DNA of 64,000 nucleotides from Pseudodesulfovibrio sp. GTDB taxonomy: Bacteria; Desulfobacterota; Desulfovibrionia; Desulfovibrionales; Desulfovibrionaceae. Below are positions 25,675 to 37,195 of the stretch, in pieces. The notes below the pieces were generated by a model, which worked only from the letters and a program-made list of their open reading frames with translations, made no database searches and was not told where the DNA came from. Every line of letters starts with the position of its first letter. The first letter of the stretch is position 1. Position numbers and translations under genes: made by a program. The stretch spans positions 44,964 to 108,963 of the forward strand of contig NZ_JAQUWN010000002.1 in assembly GCF_028692895.1 (NCBI RefSeq). Direction: 5' to 3'.

Positions 25675-27234
25675 TTATTCCTTTTCGTCCTCGTCCTTGG
25701 CGGCGGGTTCTTCCTTCATCCGGCCCAGGTATTCCGGGAGTTCGAGCCCGGCCATCTTGGTGATTTCCTGGAGGGGCGGCAGACTCTTGACGATGTTCGA
25801 GAAAAAGTTGGCCGTGGAGGACGATCCGTCGCCGCTGCCGCCGTCCCAGACCGTGATCTTGTCGATCTTCAGGTTCTTGACGGCTTCGACCTGCGTCTCC
25901 ACGATGCTTTCGATCTTTTCGAGGAGGAGCATGGTCGCGGCCGCCTTGGCGTCGCCGCCGGTGCTCTCCACCAGCAGGCGGTAGCCCTCGGCCTTGCCTT
26001 CGAGGACCTGCCGGATGCCCTTGGCCTCGGCCTCGTACTGCATGAGCGTGGCGTCGGCCCGGCCCTTGGCCTCGCGCCGGGTCTTTTCGGCCTCGGCCTC
26101 GGCGGCGATCTCGATCTTCCGCTTTTCGATTTCCTGGACGGCGACCTGCTCGGCGTTCAGCCGTTCGCGCTCGGCCAGATACTGGGCTTTCTGAATTTCA
26201 GCCTCGGCCTTGCGCTTGGCCACCTCGCCCTGCTGCATGGCCTCGGCCTGCTTGACGTGCAGGTCGGCGTCGGCCTGGGCGATGTCGGCCTTGGACGTGT
26301 TCTCGCCCTTGATGGCCTCGGCCTCCTGGGCCTGGACGTAGATGCGCTGGTCCGCCTCGGCCTTTTTCTTGCCCTTGACGGCCTGGGCCAGGTTTTCGGC
26401 GACCCGGATCTCCATCTCCCGGTTGGCGTCTGCCTCGCCGATGGACGCGGTGGCCTCCTGCTGCTGCACGAAGACGCGCCGGTCCGCCTCGGCCTGCTTC
26501 TGGCCCTTTTCGGACTGGGCCACGTTCTCGGCGACCCGGATGTCCTTTTCCTTGTTGGCGCTGGCTTCGCCGATGGCGCCCAGCTTGTTCTGCTCGGCGA
26601 CGTCCACCTTGGCCTGGTTGATTGCCTCGGCGGCCGCCTTCTTGCCGATGGAGTCGATGTAGCCGGACTCGTCGGTGATGTCCGTGATGTTCACGTTGAT
26701 CAGGTAGAGGCCGATCTTGTTCAGCTCGGGGGAGACGTTCTCCCGCACGGATTCCAGGAAGCTCTCGCGGTCCTGGTTGATCTGCTCGATGGTCAGGGAG
26801 GCCACGGTCAGGCGGAGCTGGCCGAAGATGATCTCCATGGCCATGTCCTCGATCTCCTGCTGGGTCTGGTTGAGCAGGCGCTCGGCGGCGTTCTGCATGA
26901 TGCCCGCCTCGGTGCTGATGCCCACCGTGAACGTGCTGGGCACGTTGATGCGGATGTTCTGGAGCGACAGCGCCTTTTGCAGCGGGATGGCGATGGTCAT
27001 GGGCGTCAGGCTCATGTAGCTGAAGTCCTGGATCAGCGGCCAGATGATGGCGCCGCCGCCGTGGATGCACTTGGCGGACTGTCCCTCGCCGACCTTGCCG
27101 AAGACCACCAGGATCATGTCCGACGGGCAGCGTTTGTAGCGCGAGGCCAGGAAGGTGAGCGTGGCGACGATCAGGACGATGAACGCGATGATGGGCAGGG
27201 CCCAGAGGCCGAGGGAGGATATCTCGTAGTACAT
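25675..27234 (-). CDS. Flotillin-like SPFH protein
   Basis: 519 residues, of the flotillin/YqiK group that organises membrane microdomains. One N-terminal membrane helix (about 10-32) is followed by an SPFH/band-7 domain (about 40-210) and a long Ala/Glu/Lys-rich coiled coil (about 210-430). The C-terminal tail (about 430-519) has an acidic end. The coiled coil contains a 44-residue tandem duplication (residues 222-265 and 266-309). NfeD, its usual partner, is encoded 15 bases upstream, supporting the assignment. Confidence 0.92.
   Translation of the reverse strand: MYYEISSLGLWALPIIAFIVLIVATLTFLASRYKRCPSDMILVVFGKVGEGQSAKCIHGGGAIIWPLIQDFSYMSLTPMTIAIPLQKALSLQNIRINVPSTFTVGISTEAGIMQNAAERLLNQTQQEIEDMAMEIIFGQLRLTVASLTIEQINQDRESFLESVRENVSPELNKIGLYLINVNITDITDESGYIDSIGKKAAAEAINQAKVDVAEQNKLGAIGEASANKEKDIRVAENVAQSEKGQKQAEADRRVFVQQQEATASIGEADANREMEIRVAENLAQAVKGKKKAEADQRIYVQAQEAEAIKGENTSKADIAQADADLHVKQAEAMQQGEVAKRKAEAEIQKAQYLAERERLNAEQVAVQEIEKRKIEIAAEAEAEKTRREAKGRADATLMQYEAEAKGIRQVLEGKAEGYRLLVESTGGDAKAAATMLLLEKIESIVETQVEAVKNLKIDKITVWDGGSGDGSSSTANFFSNIVKSLPPLQEITKMAGLELPEYLGRMKEEPAAKDEDEKE
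26308..26571 (-). repeat. Tandem 132-base duplication inside the flotillin gene
   Basis: Two adjacent 44-codon units (26440-26571 and 26308-26439) encode near-copies: GEASANKEKDIRVAENVAQ... and GEADANREMEIRVAENLAQ..., each running to VQ-x-QEA. About 28 of 44 residues are identical and register is perfect, so it is a whole-unit duplication rather than general coiled-coil similarity. Confidence 0.85.
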
Positions 27235-27249
27235 GGACTGCTCCTGGGA

Positions 27250-27834
27250 TTATTGGATGGGAACCACGATGAGCGTGTTGCCGTTGACTTCGGTCACCCG
27301 GATCAGGGTTCCCGTCTTGAGTTCGCCGCCGTCCGCCGACGAGGCGTCGTATTCGCGCAGGCGGCCGAGGCAGGTGACCATCACGCTGCCGGTCTTGCCC
27401 GGGCGGATGGTGGTGTAGACCTTGCCCTTGCAGCCGACCGCCTGGCCGATGTGCAGTGTGCCGCTGCTCTGCATCGAGGAGAGCAGCCGGAAGAGCCGGG
27501 AGATGACCCAGAACGAGGCCAGGCCGGCGGCCGTGGCCCCCAGCAGGGAATAGGCGGCCCCGGCCTCGCTCTGCCGGTAGAGCGCGAAGCCGACCAGGCC
27601 GAACATCATCAGGAAGGAGGTCAGCCCGTGCAGGGACAGGAACTTCAGGCTGGCGTCTGCGTCGAAGGAAGTCCCGCCGTCCGGGGATTCGAAGTCCGCG
27701 CTCATGGAGGCGTGGTCGCCGAAATCGGCCCCCGTGAACTGGAGGACGAAGCGGATGGCGAGGGGAATGCCTCCGACAAGAGCGCAGACGATGAAGAAGA
27801 TGTCGAGTCCGTTCAGGGTTTCGAGAAAGGGCAT
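27250..27834 (-). CDS. NfeD-like membrane protein, flotillin partner
   Basis: 194 residues. Three membrane segments lie in the first 120 residues (around 10-30, 70-90 and 95-115), followed by a C-terminal OB-fold domain (about 125-194; CKGKVYTTIRPGKTGSVMV) typical of short NfeD proteins. No ClpP-like protease domain is present. AAGGAG stands eight bases before ATG 27834. NfeD-flotillin pairs are widespread, and the OB fold is thought to contact the SPFH oligomer. Confidence 0.85.
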   Translation of the reverse strand: MPFLETLNGLDIFFIVCALVGGIPLAIRFVLQFTGADFGDHASMSADFESPDGGTSFDADASLKFLSLHGLTSFLMMFGLVGFALYRQSEAGAAYSLLGATAAGLASFWVISRLFRLLSSMQSSGTLHIGQAVGCKGKVYTTIRPGKTGSVMVTCLGRLREYDASSADGGELKTGTLIRVTEVNGNTLIVVPIQ

Positions 27835-27941
27835 CAATACGACTCCTTGATATAGGTATCGATGTTTTTCTACAGAAATATGGGCGGTTGCGCAACCTGA
27901 ACCGTCAAGGTTGCATAAAGACGCCGCAGGCGACGGAATGA

Positions 27942-28433
27942 CTAAGCCTTCGCTCCCTTGCGCATCATGGACTCGACCACCAAGTGGTGGAAGGGGAGGA
28001 TGATGCTGAAATAGATCGGGCCCAGTCGGTTGTTGTAATGGACGATGGTGGCCACGTGGAAGCGGTTGCCGCCGAGCGGCAAGGGGACCGCCGCAACGAT
28101 CACCTGGGCCTTGAGGTGCGGATCGTCGATGTGCATGGCCAGGTGCTCGCCCTCGCGGCCGCAGGTCACGGTGAAGCCCCGGCACTTTTCGCCGGGGGCG
28201 AAGGGGACGTCCTCGGGCCGGAGTCCGTCCCCCTCCACGCGCTCCTGGCGGATGCCGAAGGGGCGGACCAGGATCTTCCGGAGCGTGAACAGCGCGCCAA
28301 GCCAAGTGGGACGGCGCATCATGCCTGCAATGAACCGGCGCAGGTCCGCGCTCCCCTCGATGGTTTTCTCCTCCACGTAGTCCGCCCCGGCGTAAAGCGG
28401 GGCCAGTTCGGGGACGGTCTCCAGGTAGCCCAT
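27942..28433 (-). CDS. DUF2867 protein
   Basis: 163 residues, a single DUF2867 domain (SRPBCC-like fold). Typical stretches are ADYVEEKTIEGSADLRRFI at the N-terminus and GNRFHVATIVHYNN-x-LGPIYF near the end. Soluble; ligand and role unknown. In some proteins this domain is fused to an NAD-dependent epimerase-like partner. It starts ten bases after the alcohol dehydrogenase stop, so it is likely co-transcribed. Confidence 0.78.
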   Translation of the reverse strand: MGYLETVPELAPLYAGADYVEEKTIEGSADLRRFIAGMMRRPTWLGALFTLRKILVRPFGIRQERVEGDGLRPEDVPFAPGEKCRGFTVTCGREGEHLAMHIDDPHLKAQVIVAAVPLPLGGNRFHVATIVHYNNRLGPIYFSIILPFHHLVVESMMRKGAKA

Positions 28434-28443
28434 CTCGCCTCCA

Positions 28444-29634
28444 CTATGCGTAGGCCGCCTCGAAGATGGCGATGACGTCCTCGCGGTTCATCTTGATCGG
28501 CGTGACGGCGAAGAGCTTGCCCATGGTGGTGAGCGCGTTGTCGGCCAGGGCCGGAATCTCCTCGCGGGCGACGCCGTAGTCCGAGAGTTTCTCCTCGCCC
28601 AGGCCTACGCTTTCGATGAGCTGGTCCAGGGCGTCCAGGAAGGCCACGCCCTCCACTTCCTCCTCGATGTCCTCGGCCAGGGTGTCGCCCATGGCCAGGG
28701 CCAGGTCGGCCAGCCGGTCCTCGCCGCAGGCGGCCAGGAAGCCGAAGTACGCCTTGGAGATCAGCACCAGCCCGGCCCCGTGGGGCAGGTCCGGGTGGAA
28801 GGCGGACAGGGCGTGCTCCAGGGAGTGTTGGGAGATGCAGGAGGAATAGGTCTCGCACAGCCCGGCGGCGGTGGAGGCCCAGGCCATGACCGTGCGCGCC
28901 TCCAGGTTGTCGCCCTCGGCCACGGCCTGGGGCAGGGTGTGGGCGATGAGGTGCACGGCCTCCAAGGCCAGGGCGTCGCTGGCTGGCTGGCGGCGGGTGG
29001 ACAGGTAGGCCTCGGCCGCGTGGAAGAAGGCGTCCATGCCGGTATAGGCGGTCTGCCGGGGCGGCACGGAGAGCATCAGCTTCGGGTCCACGATGGACAG
29101 GGCCGGGAAAGTGGAGTCGTCGCCCCAGCCGATCTTTTCGGACGAGCCGGACTTTGTGACCACGGTCCAGGGATCGGCCTCGGTGCCGGTGCCCGCCGTG
29201 GTCGGGATGGCCACCACGGGCAGGGCTTCCTTTTCCGGGGTCTGGCCGCCGCCGCTGCCGGAGAGCATGTAGTCCCAGTACTTGCCCGTGTTGGCCGCCA
29301 TCAGGGCGATGGCCTTGGCCGAGTCGATGGTGGAGCCGCCGCCCAGGCCGACCACGAAGTCCACGCCGTGCTCGCGGCACAGGGCCGCCGCCTCGTCCAC
29401 GGTGTCCGACTCCGGGTTGGGCCGGATCTTGTCGAAGACGATGGTCTGCACGTCCTGTTTCGCCAGGAGGCCCTGGACGCGGGAGAGGTAGCCGTGTCTG
29501 ACCATGGTCCCGGACTCGCCGATGACGATCATGGCCTTTTTGCCCCTGGGCAGGTGCGGGGTTTCGCCGAGTTTGGCCAGCGAGTCGGGGCCGAAGAGGA
29601 TGCGGGTGGGCATGTAATATTGGAAATCGAGCAT
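28444..29634 (-). CDS. Iron-containing alcohol dehydrogenase
   Basis: 396 residues, group III (iron-activated) alcohol dehydrogenase. The dinucleotide motif is GGGSTID (98-104), the GTGTEADPWTVVT stretch follows, and metal-binding histidines fall in DAFFHAAEA, SQHSLEHALSAFHP and LPHGAG. It oxidises primary alcohols or diols, or reduces the aldehydes, with NAD(P)H. Sulfate reducers commonly grow on ethanol through such enzymes. The substrate cannot be read from sequence. Confidence 0.92.
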   Translation of the reverse strand: MLDFQYYMPTRILFGPDSLAKLGETPHLPRGKKAMIVIGESGTMVRHGYLSRVQGLLAKQDVQTIVFDKIRPNPESDTVDEAAALCREHGVDFVVGLGGGSTIDSAKAIALMAANTGKYWDYMLSGSGGGQTPEKEALPVVAIPTTAGTGTEADPWTVVTKSGSSEKIGWGDDSTFPALSIVDPKLMLSVPPRQTAYTGMDAFFHAAEAYLSTRRQPASDALALEAVHLIAHTLPQAVAEGDNLEARTVMAWASTAAGLCETYSSCISQHSLEHALSAFHPDLPHGAGLVLISKAYFGFLAACGEDRLADLALAMGDTLAEDIEEEVEGVAFLDALDQLIESVGLGEEKLSDYGVAREEIPALADNALTTMGKLFAVTPIKMNREDVIAIFEAAYA

Positions 29635-29659
29635 GGAGCCTCCTGGTTGATGTCGGCGA

Positions 29660-31471
29660 TTAATCCCACGATTTCAAGATGGTTTCAAGCTGTGATGCGG
29701 TGAACAGGTCGCGCAGCACCAGCGGGGACGAACTTTCGGGCCCGGGGGAAAACAGGGCGGCCGTGGGGATGGACGCGCTGCCGAGGGCGCGGAGCAGGGC
29801 CTCGCCCTCCACGTCGCGCTCGGTCAGGTCCACCTTCACGAAGGTCACGCCGTACTGGTCGCGCCAGCGGGCCACGTTCACCGGGGTCAGGACCGTGGCC
29901 TCCAGGGCCTTGCAGGTCGGGCACCAGTCGGCCGTGAAGTCGAGGAAGAGCTTCTCCTTGCCCAGTCGTTCGCTGAACGTGGCGGGGTCGAAACGCTCCC
30001 AGTCCGTGGGGGCGACCGTGGTGGGCGCGGTCCAGGCCAGCAGGGCGGCGAACAGGACCACGGCGGCCAGGCGGAAGGTCCAGGCCGCCACGGGCCTGGC
30101 CATGCGCGTGCGCAGCCAGATCCAGCCGCCGAAGAGCAGCCCCCAGAGCGGGGCCAGGTATCGCAGGGCGTCGCCGCCCAGGGCGATGGCCGCCAGGTAG
30201 AAGGCCGTGCCCACCAGGAAGAAGGCCACGCCTTTTTCCACGTATTCGATCCAAGGGCCCGAGCGGGGCAGAAAGCGCGACAGGCCGGGCCGGGCGATGA
30301 GCAGCAGGTAGGGCAGGGACATGCCCAGGCCGATGGCCACGAAGACGGCGGCGATGATCACCGGCCCCTGGATGAGCGCCCAACTGAGCACGCCGCCGAG
30401 GAACGGGCCGGAACAGGGCGTGGCCAGGAGCGTGGTCAGGCAGCCGGTGAAGAAGGCCTGGGTGCGCGGGCTCGCCGACCTGGTCCCGAACTTGAGGTCG
30501 ATGACCGGCAGGTGAAAGAGGCCGAAGAGGCTGAGCGCCAGGGCGAGGACGACCCCGGCCACGGCCAGGACCAGCCATTGCTTCTGGAAGAGCGCGCCCC
30601 AGGCCTGGCCCGTGCCGCCCAGGACCAGGGCCAGGAACAGGAAGAAGGCGAGCACGCCGAGGACGAAGAAGGCGTTGTGCTCCCGGAAGCGGCGGACCCG
30701 CTCGGCCTCGTCCTCGGCCGCCGCGTTGAGCAGGGCGGAGAGCTTCAGGCTGACCACGGGCAGCACGCAGGGCATGACGTTGAGAATGAGCCCGGCGACC
30801 AGCCCCATGAGCACGGCCGAGAGCAGTCCGGCCACCTCCAGGCCGGGACGCAGGTAGCGCGGGGTGAAGTCCCAGACTTCGGGCGCCTTATCCTCCGGCG
30901 AGGTGACGGCCGGGGGCGCGACCGGCTCCTTGGCCACGGGCCGCTTCAGGGCGGCGTACTCGGTCCACCAGGGCTGGGCCGTGGCGTCGGGCAGCCCGGC
31001 GATGCCGGAGGCCGGGGCGGGCAGGGAGAGCGTCCGCCGGGCGGGCACGCACTTGGTGGGGTGGCACAGGAGCAGGTCCAGCTCCATGCGCACCGGGAAG
31101 GACGCGGCCGTGGCCGCCGGGATGAGGGCGAAGAGCCGGGTGCCGCTCTTGTAGGTGTTGACCGTGACCTTGGGGTCGAAGCTGTCCTGCTTGGAGATGC
31201 CGACCGGATAGAACTCGGCCAGGGGGCTTTCGTCGGCGGTGAATCCGGTCAGCCTGGTGGGCTTGCCCAGGCCTCCGGGCTTGTCGGCATAGGTGTACCA
31301 CTCCTCCTGGATGTCCAGGGTGACGGTCAGGAGGACGTCGGCCCCGGCCCGGAAGGCCTCGACCCGCGTTGAGAGCACGGAATCGGCCAGGGAAGCGCCC
31401 TGGGCGAGCGCGGCGAGGGCCAGGACAATTAGCGTGAAAACCAGGGTGGTTGCTATGTTTCTGCGGCGCAT
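29660..31471 (-). CDS. DsbD-like thiol:disulfide transport protein
   Basis: About 603 residues. A signal peptide (MRRRN..., about 1-28) leads to a periplasmic DsbD-alpha domain with a Cys pair in CHPTKCVPARR. Eight or so membrane helices follow, with the electron-transfer cysteines in MPCVLPV and TPCSGPF, and finally a periplasmic thioredoxin domain with CPTCK. It carries electrons from cytoplasmic thioredoxin to periplasmic partners (disulfide isomerase, cytochrome c maturation). ATG 31471 is preferred over 31513 because AGGA precedes it and the signal peptide then begins properly. Confidence 0.92.
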   Translation of the reverse strand: MRRRNIATTLVFTLIVLALAALAQGASLADSVLSTRVEAFRAGADVLLTVTLDIQEEWYTYADKPGGLGKPTRLTGFTADESPLAEFYPVGISKQDSFDPKVTVNTYKSGTRLFALIPAATAASFPVRMELDLLLCHPTKCVPARRTLSLPAPASGIAGLPDATAQPWWTEYAALKRPVAKEPVAPPAVTSPEDKAPEVWDFTPRYLRPGLEVAGLLSAVLMGLVAGLILNVMPCVLPVVSLKLSALLNAAAEDEAERVRRFREHNAFFVLGVLAFFLFLALVLGGTGQAWGALFQKQWLVLAVAGVVLALALSLFGLFHLPVIDLKFGTRSASPRTQAFFTGCLTTLLATPCSGPFLGGVLSWALIQGPVIIAAVFVAIGLGMSLPYLLLIARPGLSRFLPRSGPWIEYVEKGVAFFLVGTAFYLAAIALGGDALRYLAPLWGLLFGGWIWLRTRMARPVAAWTFRLAAVVLFAALLAWTAPTTVAPTDWERFDPATFSERLGKEKLFLDFTADWCPTCKALEATVLTPVNVARWRDQYGVTFVKVDLTERDVEGEALLRALGSASIPTAALFSPGPESSSPLVLRDLFTASQLETILKSWD

Positions 31472-31514
31472 GGAATCCTGTCTGGAAAAAAGTGAGACAA
31501 AATTATTTTTCATG

Positions 31515-31541
31515 TTGACAAATGGAGGCGGTCCCTATAGT
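31515..31541 (+). promoter_or_regulatory. Promoter of the tRNA-Lys gene
   Basis: TTGACA (31515-31520) and TATAGT (31536-31541) are separated by only 15 bases, slightly short. The predicted start is about 30 bases before the mature tRNA. Confidence 0.55.
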
Positions 31542-31580
31542 TATCTCTCCGTCGCTGCGGGAACGCACGACACCCCGAGT

Positions 31581-31656
31581 GGGTCACTAGCTCAATTGGC
31601 AGAGCAGCGGACTCTTAATCCGGAGGTTCAAGGTTCGATTCCTTGGTGACCCACCA
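31581..31656 (+). tRNA. tRNA-Lys (anticodon CTT)
   Basis: A full cloverleaf of 76 bases with encoded CCA. Acceptor GGGTCAC pairs with GTGACCC, the D stem is GCTC/GAGC, the anticodon loop CTCTTAA gives CTT (reads AAG), and the T arm is CAAGG-TTCGATT-CCTTG. The top pair of the anticodon stem (27-43) is a G-G mismatch. Bases 31611-31627 recur exactly at 61902-61918. Confidence 0.97.
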
Positions 31657-31671
31657 CTCAGAAAGCCCGAA

Positions 31672-31707
31672 GGCCCGGAAAGCGATTTCCGGGTCTTCTT
31701 GTTTTTT
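31672..31707 (+). terminator. Terminator after tRNA-Lys
   Basis: CCCGGAAA (31674-31681), a GCGA loop and TTTCCGGG (31686-31693) are followed by TCTTCTTGTTTTTT. The distance to the tRNA is 16 bases. Confidence 0.85.
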
Positions 31708-31837
31708 GCGGTGCGCATCGTCTTTCCCTTCATCTCTCCCCACAATGCCGCCTGCGGGCGGCGACGGTTTTGGCCAGCAAGACAAATTAGCCGAGCGGGG
31801 CGGACAGGTCAACGCCGTGCCGCGAATTGCATGGACA

Positions 31838-31870
31838 TGAAAAAGGCGCCCGCAGCGAACTGCGGGCGCC
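31838..31870 (-). terminator. Terminator of the PFOR gene
   Basis: GGCGCCCGCAG (31845-31855), CGAA and CTGCGGGCGCC (31860-31870) form an 11-bp stem. In the minus direction it is followed by a run of five T. Confidence 0.92.
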
Positions 31871-31894
31871 TCGTCGTTTCGTTGGCGGCCTCGG

Positions 31895-35545
<3,651 letters not shown>

Positions 35546-35679
35546 CTATCCTGTATGAGTAGTGGCCCGTTCCGCCTTGGAGGTCAACCCCTATGCGGAC
35601 CGTTGCCCGACAAATCCGCGCCGCTTACCGAATCGTTCGCCTGAACGGAGGGGAAGTGGCCCTGCCGGGCCGCCTGCCG

Positions 35680-35721
35680 AAAAAAGAAAAGCGGCCCGGA
35701 CCGGTCGTCGGTCCGGGCCGC
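35680..35721 (-). terminator. Terminator of the MBL-rhodanese gene
   Basis: A 12-bp stem (GCGGCCCGGACC 35691-35702 with 35710-35721) is followed in the minus direction by TTTTCTTTTTT. The rest of the 326-base gap 35405-35730 should hold the PFOR promoter; I see no convincing sigma-70 boxes in it and no other gene. Confidence 0.9.
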
Positions 35722-35730
35722 GTTCAGCCC

Positions 35731-37113
35731 TTATTTTTCGACGGGATAGCCCGCCCGCGTCCAGGCGAGGAAACCGCCCGCCAGGGCCCGGACGTTCCAG
35801 TAGCCGTGCTGTTGCAGGTAGGACGCCGCGATGTTGGAACGGTAGCCCGAGGCGCAGTAGATGAGGTGCTTGCCGTCCTCGGGGAGGTCGAAGTCCCCGG
35901 CCAGGATTTTGGTCAGGGGAATCCGCACCGCACCGGGGATGACGCCGCCCGCGGTCTCGGCCGGGGTGCGCACGTCGACGATGGACAGTTGCTTGCCGTT
36001 GTCCAGGCAGTTCTTGACGTCCTGGTTCGAGTCGATGGTCAGCCTGTTCACAGGTCGGCCGCTGTAGACCCAGGACTGGATGCCGCCCATGAGGTAGCCG
36101 AAGATGTTGTCGTAGCCGATGCGGTGGAGCTCCGTGCGCATGCGCTCGTAGTCCTCCTTGTTCTCGACCACCAGGAGCAGGTGCGCGTCCGGGGCCACGA
36201 CCATGCCCACCCAGTTGGCCAGGCCGGGGTCGAAGCCGATGTTGATGGAGCCGGGGATGTGGTATCCGGCATAGGAGGCGGCGTTGCGCACGTCGATGAC
36301 CACGCCGCCGTCCTGCATGCGCTCCTCGAAGCGGTCGGGCTCCATGGCCAGGTCGACGGGGCAGCGCTCCAGCAGCGGCGCGCCATTGGCGTTGGTGCCG
36401 ATGATGTGGGTGAAGCTCTTGGGCCGCTCCGGGAAGTTGCCGGTCATGGCCTCGTGGAATTTTTCGAAGGTGTCGAAGCCGAGCATGGGGTTGTGCCGCC
36501 GTTCGAACCCGAGGGTGGAGCTCGGCTTGGAGCTCATGCCGCGCCCGCACAGCGACCCCGCGCCGTGGGCCGGGAAGACCTCCAGGTCGTCGGGATACTT
36601 GGCCAGCTTGACGTACAGGGAATTGTACAGGTTGGCCACCTGCTCCTCCAGGCGCGCGCCGCCCACCAGGTCCGGGCGGCCGATGTCGCCCACGAAGAGC
36701 ACGTCGCCGGTGAGGATCATCCAGGGCTCCTGCCCGCGAGTGAAGTCGGTGACCAGCAGGGAGAGGGAGTCCGGGGTGTGTCCGGGGGTGTGCAGGACCT
36801 CCAGGCCCGCGTTGCCGACCACCAGCTTCCGCCCTTCCTTGAGGGGTGTGAAGGCGTAGGTGGCGGGCGTGGTCTCGTAGACCATGACGTCGCAGCCGGT
36901 GCGCGACTTCAACTCCTGCGCTCCGGAAACGTGGTCCGCATGAACGTGGGTGTCGATGACGTGGGTGATCCGCATCCCCTCGTTGCGGGAGATGTCCAGG
37001 TAGTCCTGCACGTCGCGCTTGGGATCGACGACGACCATCTCACGGGCGGCGGGGCAACCGATGACGTAGGAGAAACAGCCCAGGCCGGGCGTGGTGATTT
37101 GTTTGAAATACAT
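35731..37113 (-). CDS. MBL-fold hydrolase with two rhodanese domains (persulfide dioxygenase-like)
   Basis: 460 residues. The N-terminal metallo-beta-lactamase domain (about 1-250) has THVHADH (55-61), TPGHTPDS and the LTGDVLFVGDIGRPD segment typical of ETHE1-type persulfide dioxygenases, which oxidise glutathione or similar persulfides to sulfite. The first rhodanese domain (about 265-360) lacks an active-site Cys (VVENKED occupies the loop). The second (about 370-460) has an intact loop CASGYRS. Handling of sulfane sulfur fits a sulfate reducer. Single-gene unit by its terminator; substrate unproven. Confidence 0.88.
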   Translation of the reverse strand: MYFKQITTPGLGCFSYVIGCPAAREMVVVDPKRDVQDYLDISRNEGMRITHVIDTHVHADHVSGAQELKSRTGCDVMVYETTPATYAFTPLKEGRKLVVGNAGLEVLHTPGHTPDSLSLLVTDFTRGQEPWMILTGDVLFVGDIGRPDLVGGARLEEQVANLYNSLYVKLAKYPDDLEVFPAHGAGSLCGRGMSSKPSSTLGFERRHNPMLGFDTFEKFHEAMTGNFPERPKSFTHIIGTNANGAPLLERCPVDLAMEPDRFEERMQDGGVVIDVRNAASYAGYHIPGSINIGFDPGLANWVGMVVAPDAHLLLVVENKEDYERMRTELHRIGYDNIFGYLMGGIQSWVYSGRPVNRLTIDSNQDVKNCLDNGKQLSIVDVRTPAETAGGVIPGAVRIPLTKILAGDFDLPEDGKHLIYCASGYRSNIAASYLQQHGYWNVRALAGGFLAWTRAGYPVEK

Positions 37114-37195
37114 GACCTTCCTCCAAGGATGGTTGTGGATGGAATGTATTTGAGAATAGTTCCTATCTTTGGGAAAGGCAAGCCCATATGAGCAA

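Noticed and set aside
27892..27914. Inverted repeat between the DUF2867 and NfeD genes as a terminator
   Set aside because: A seven-base stem (GCAACCT/AGGTTGC) but no T-run on the minus strand, so a factor-independent terminator is not supported.
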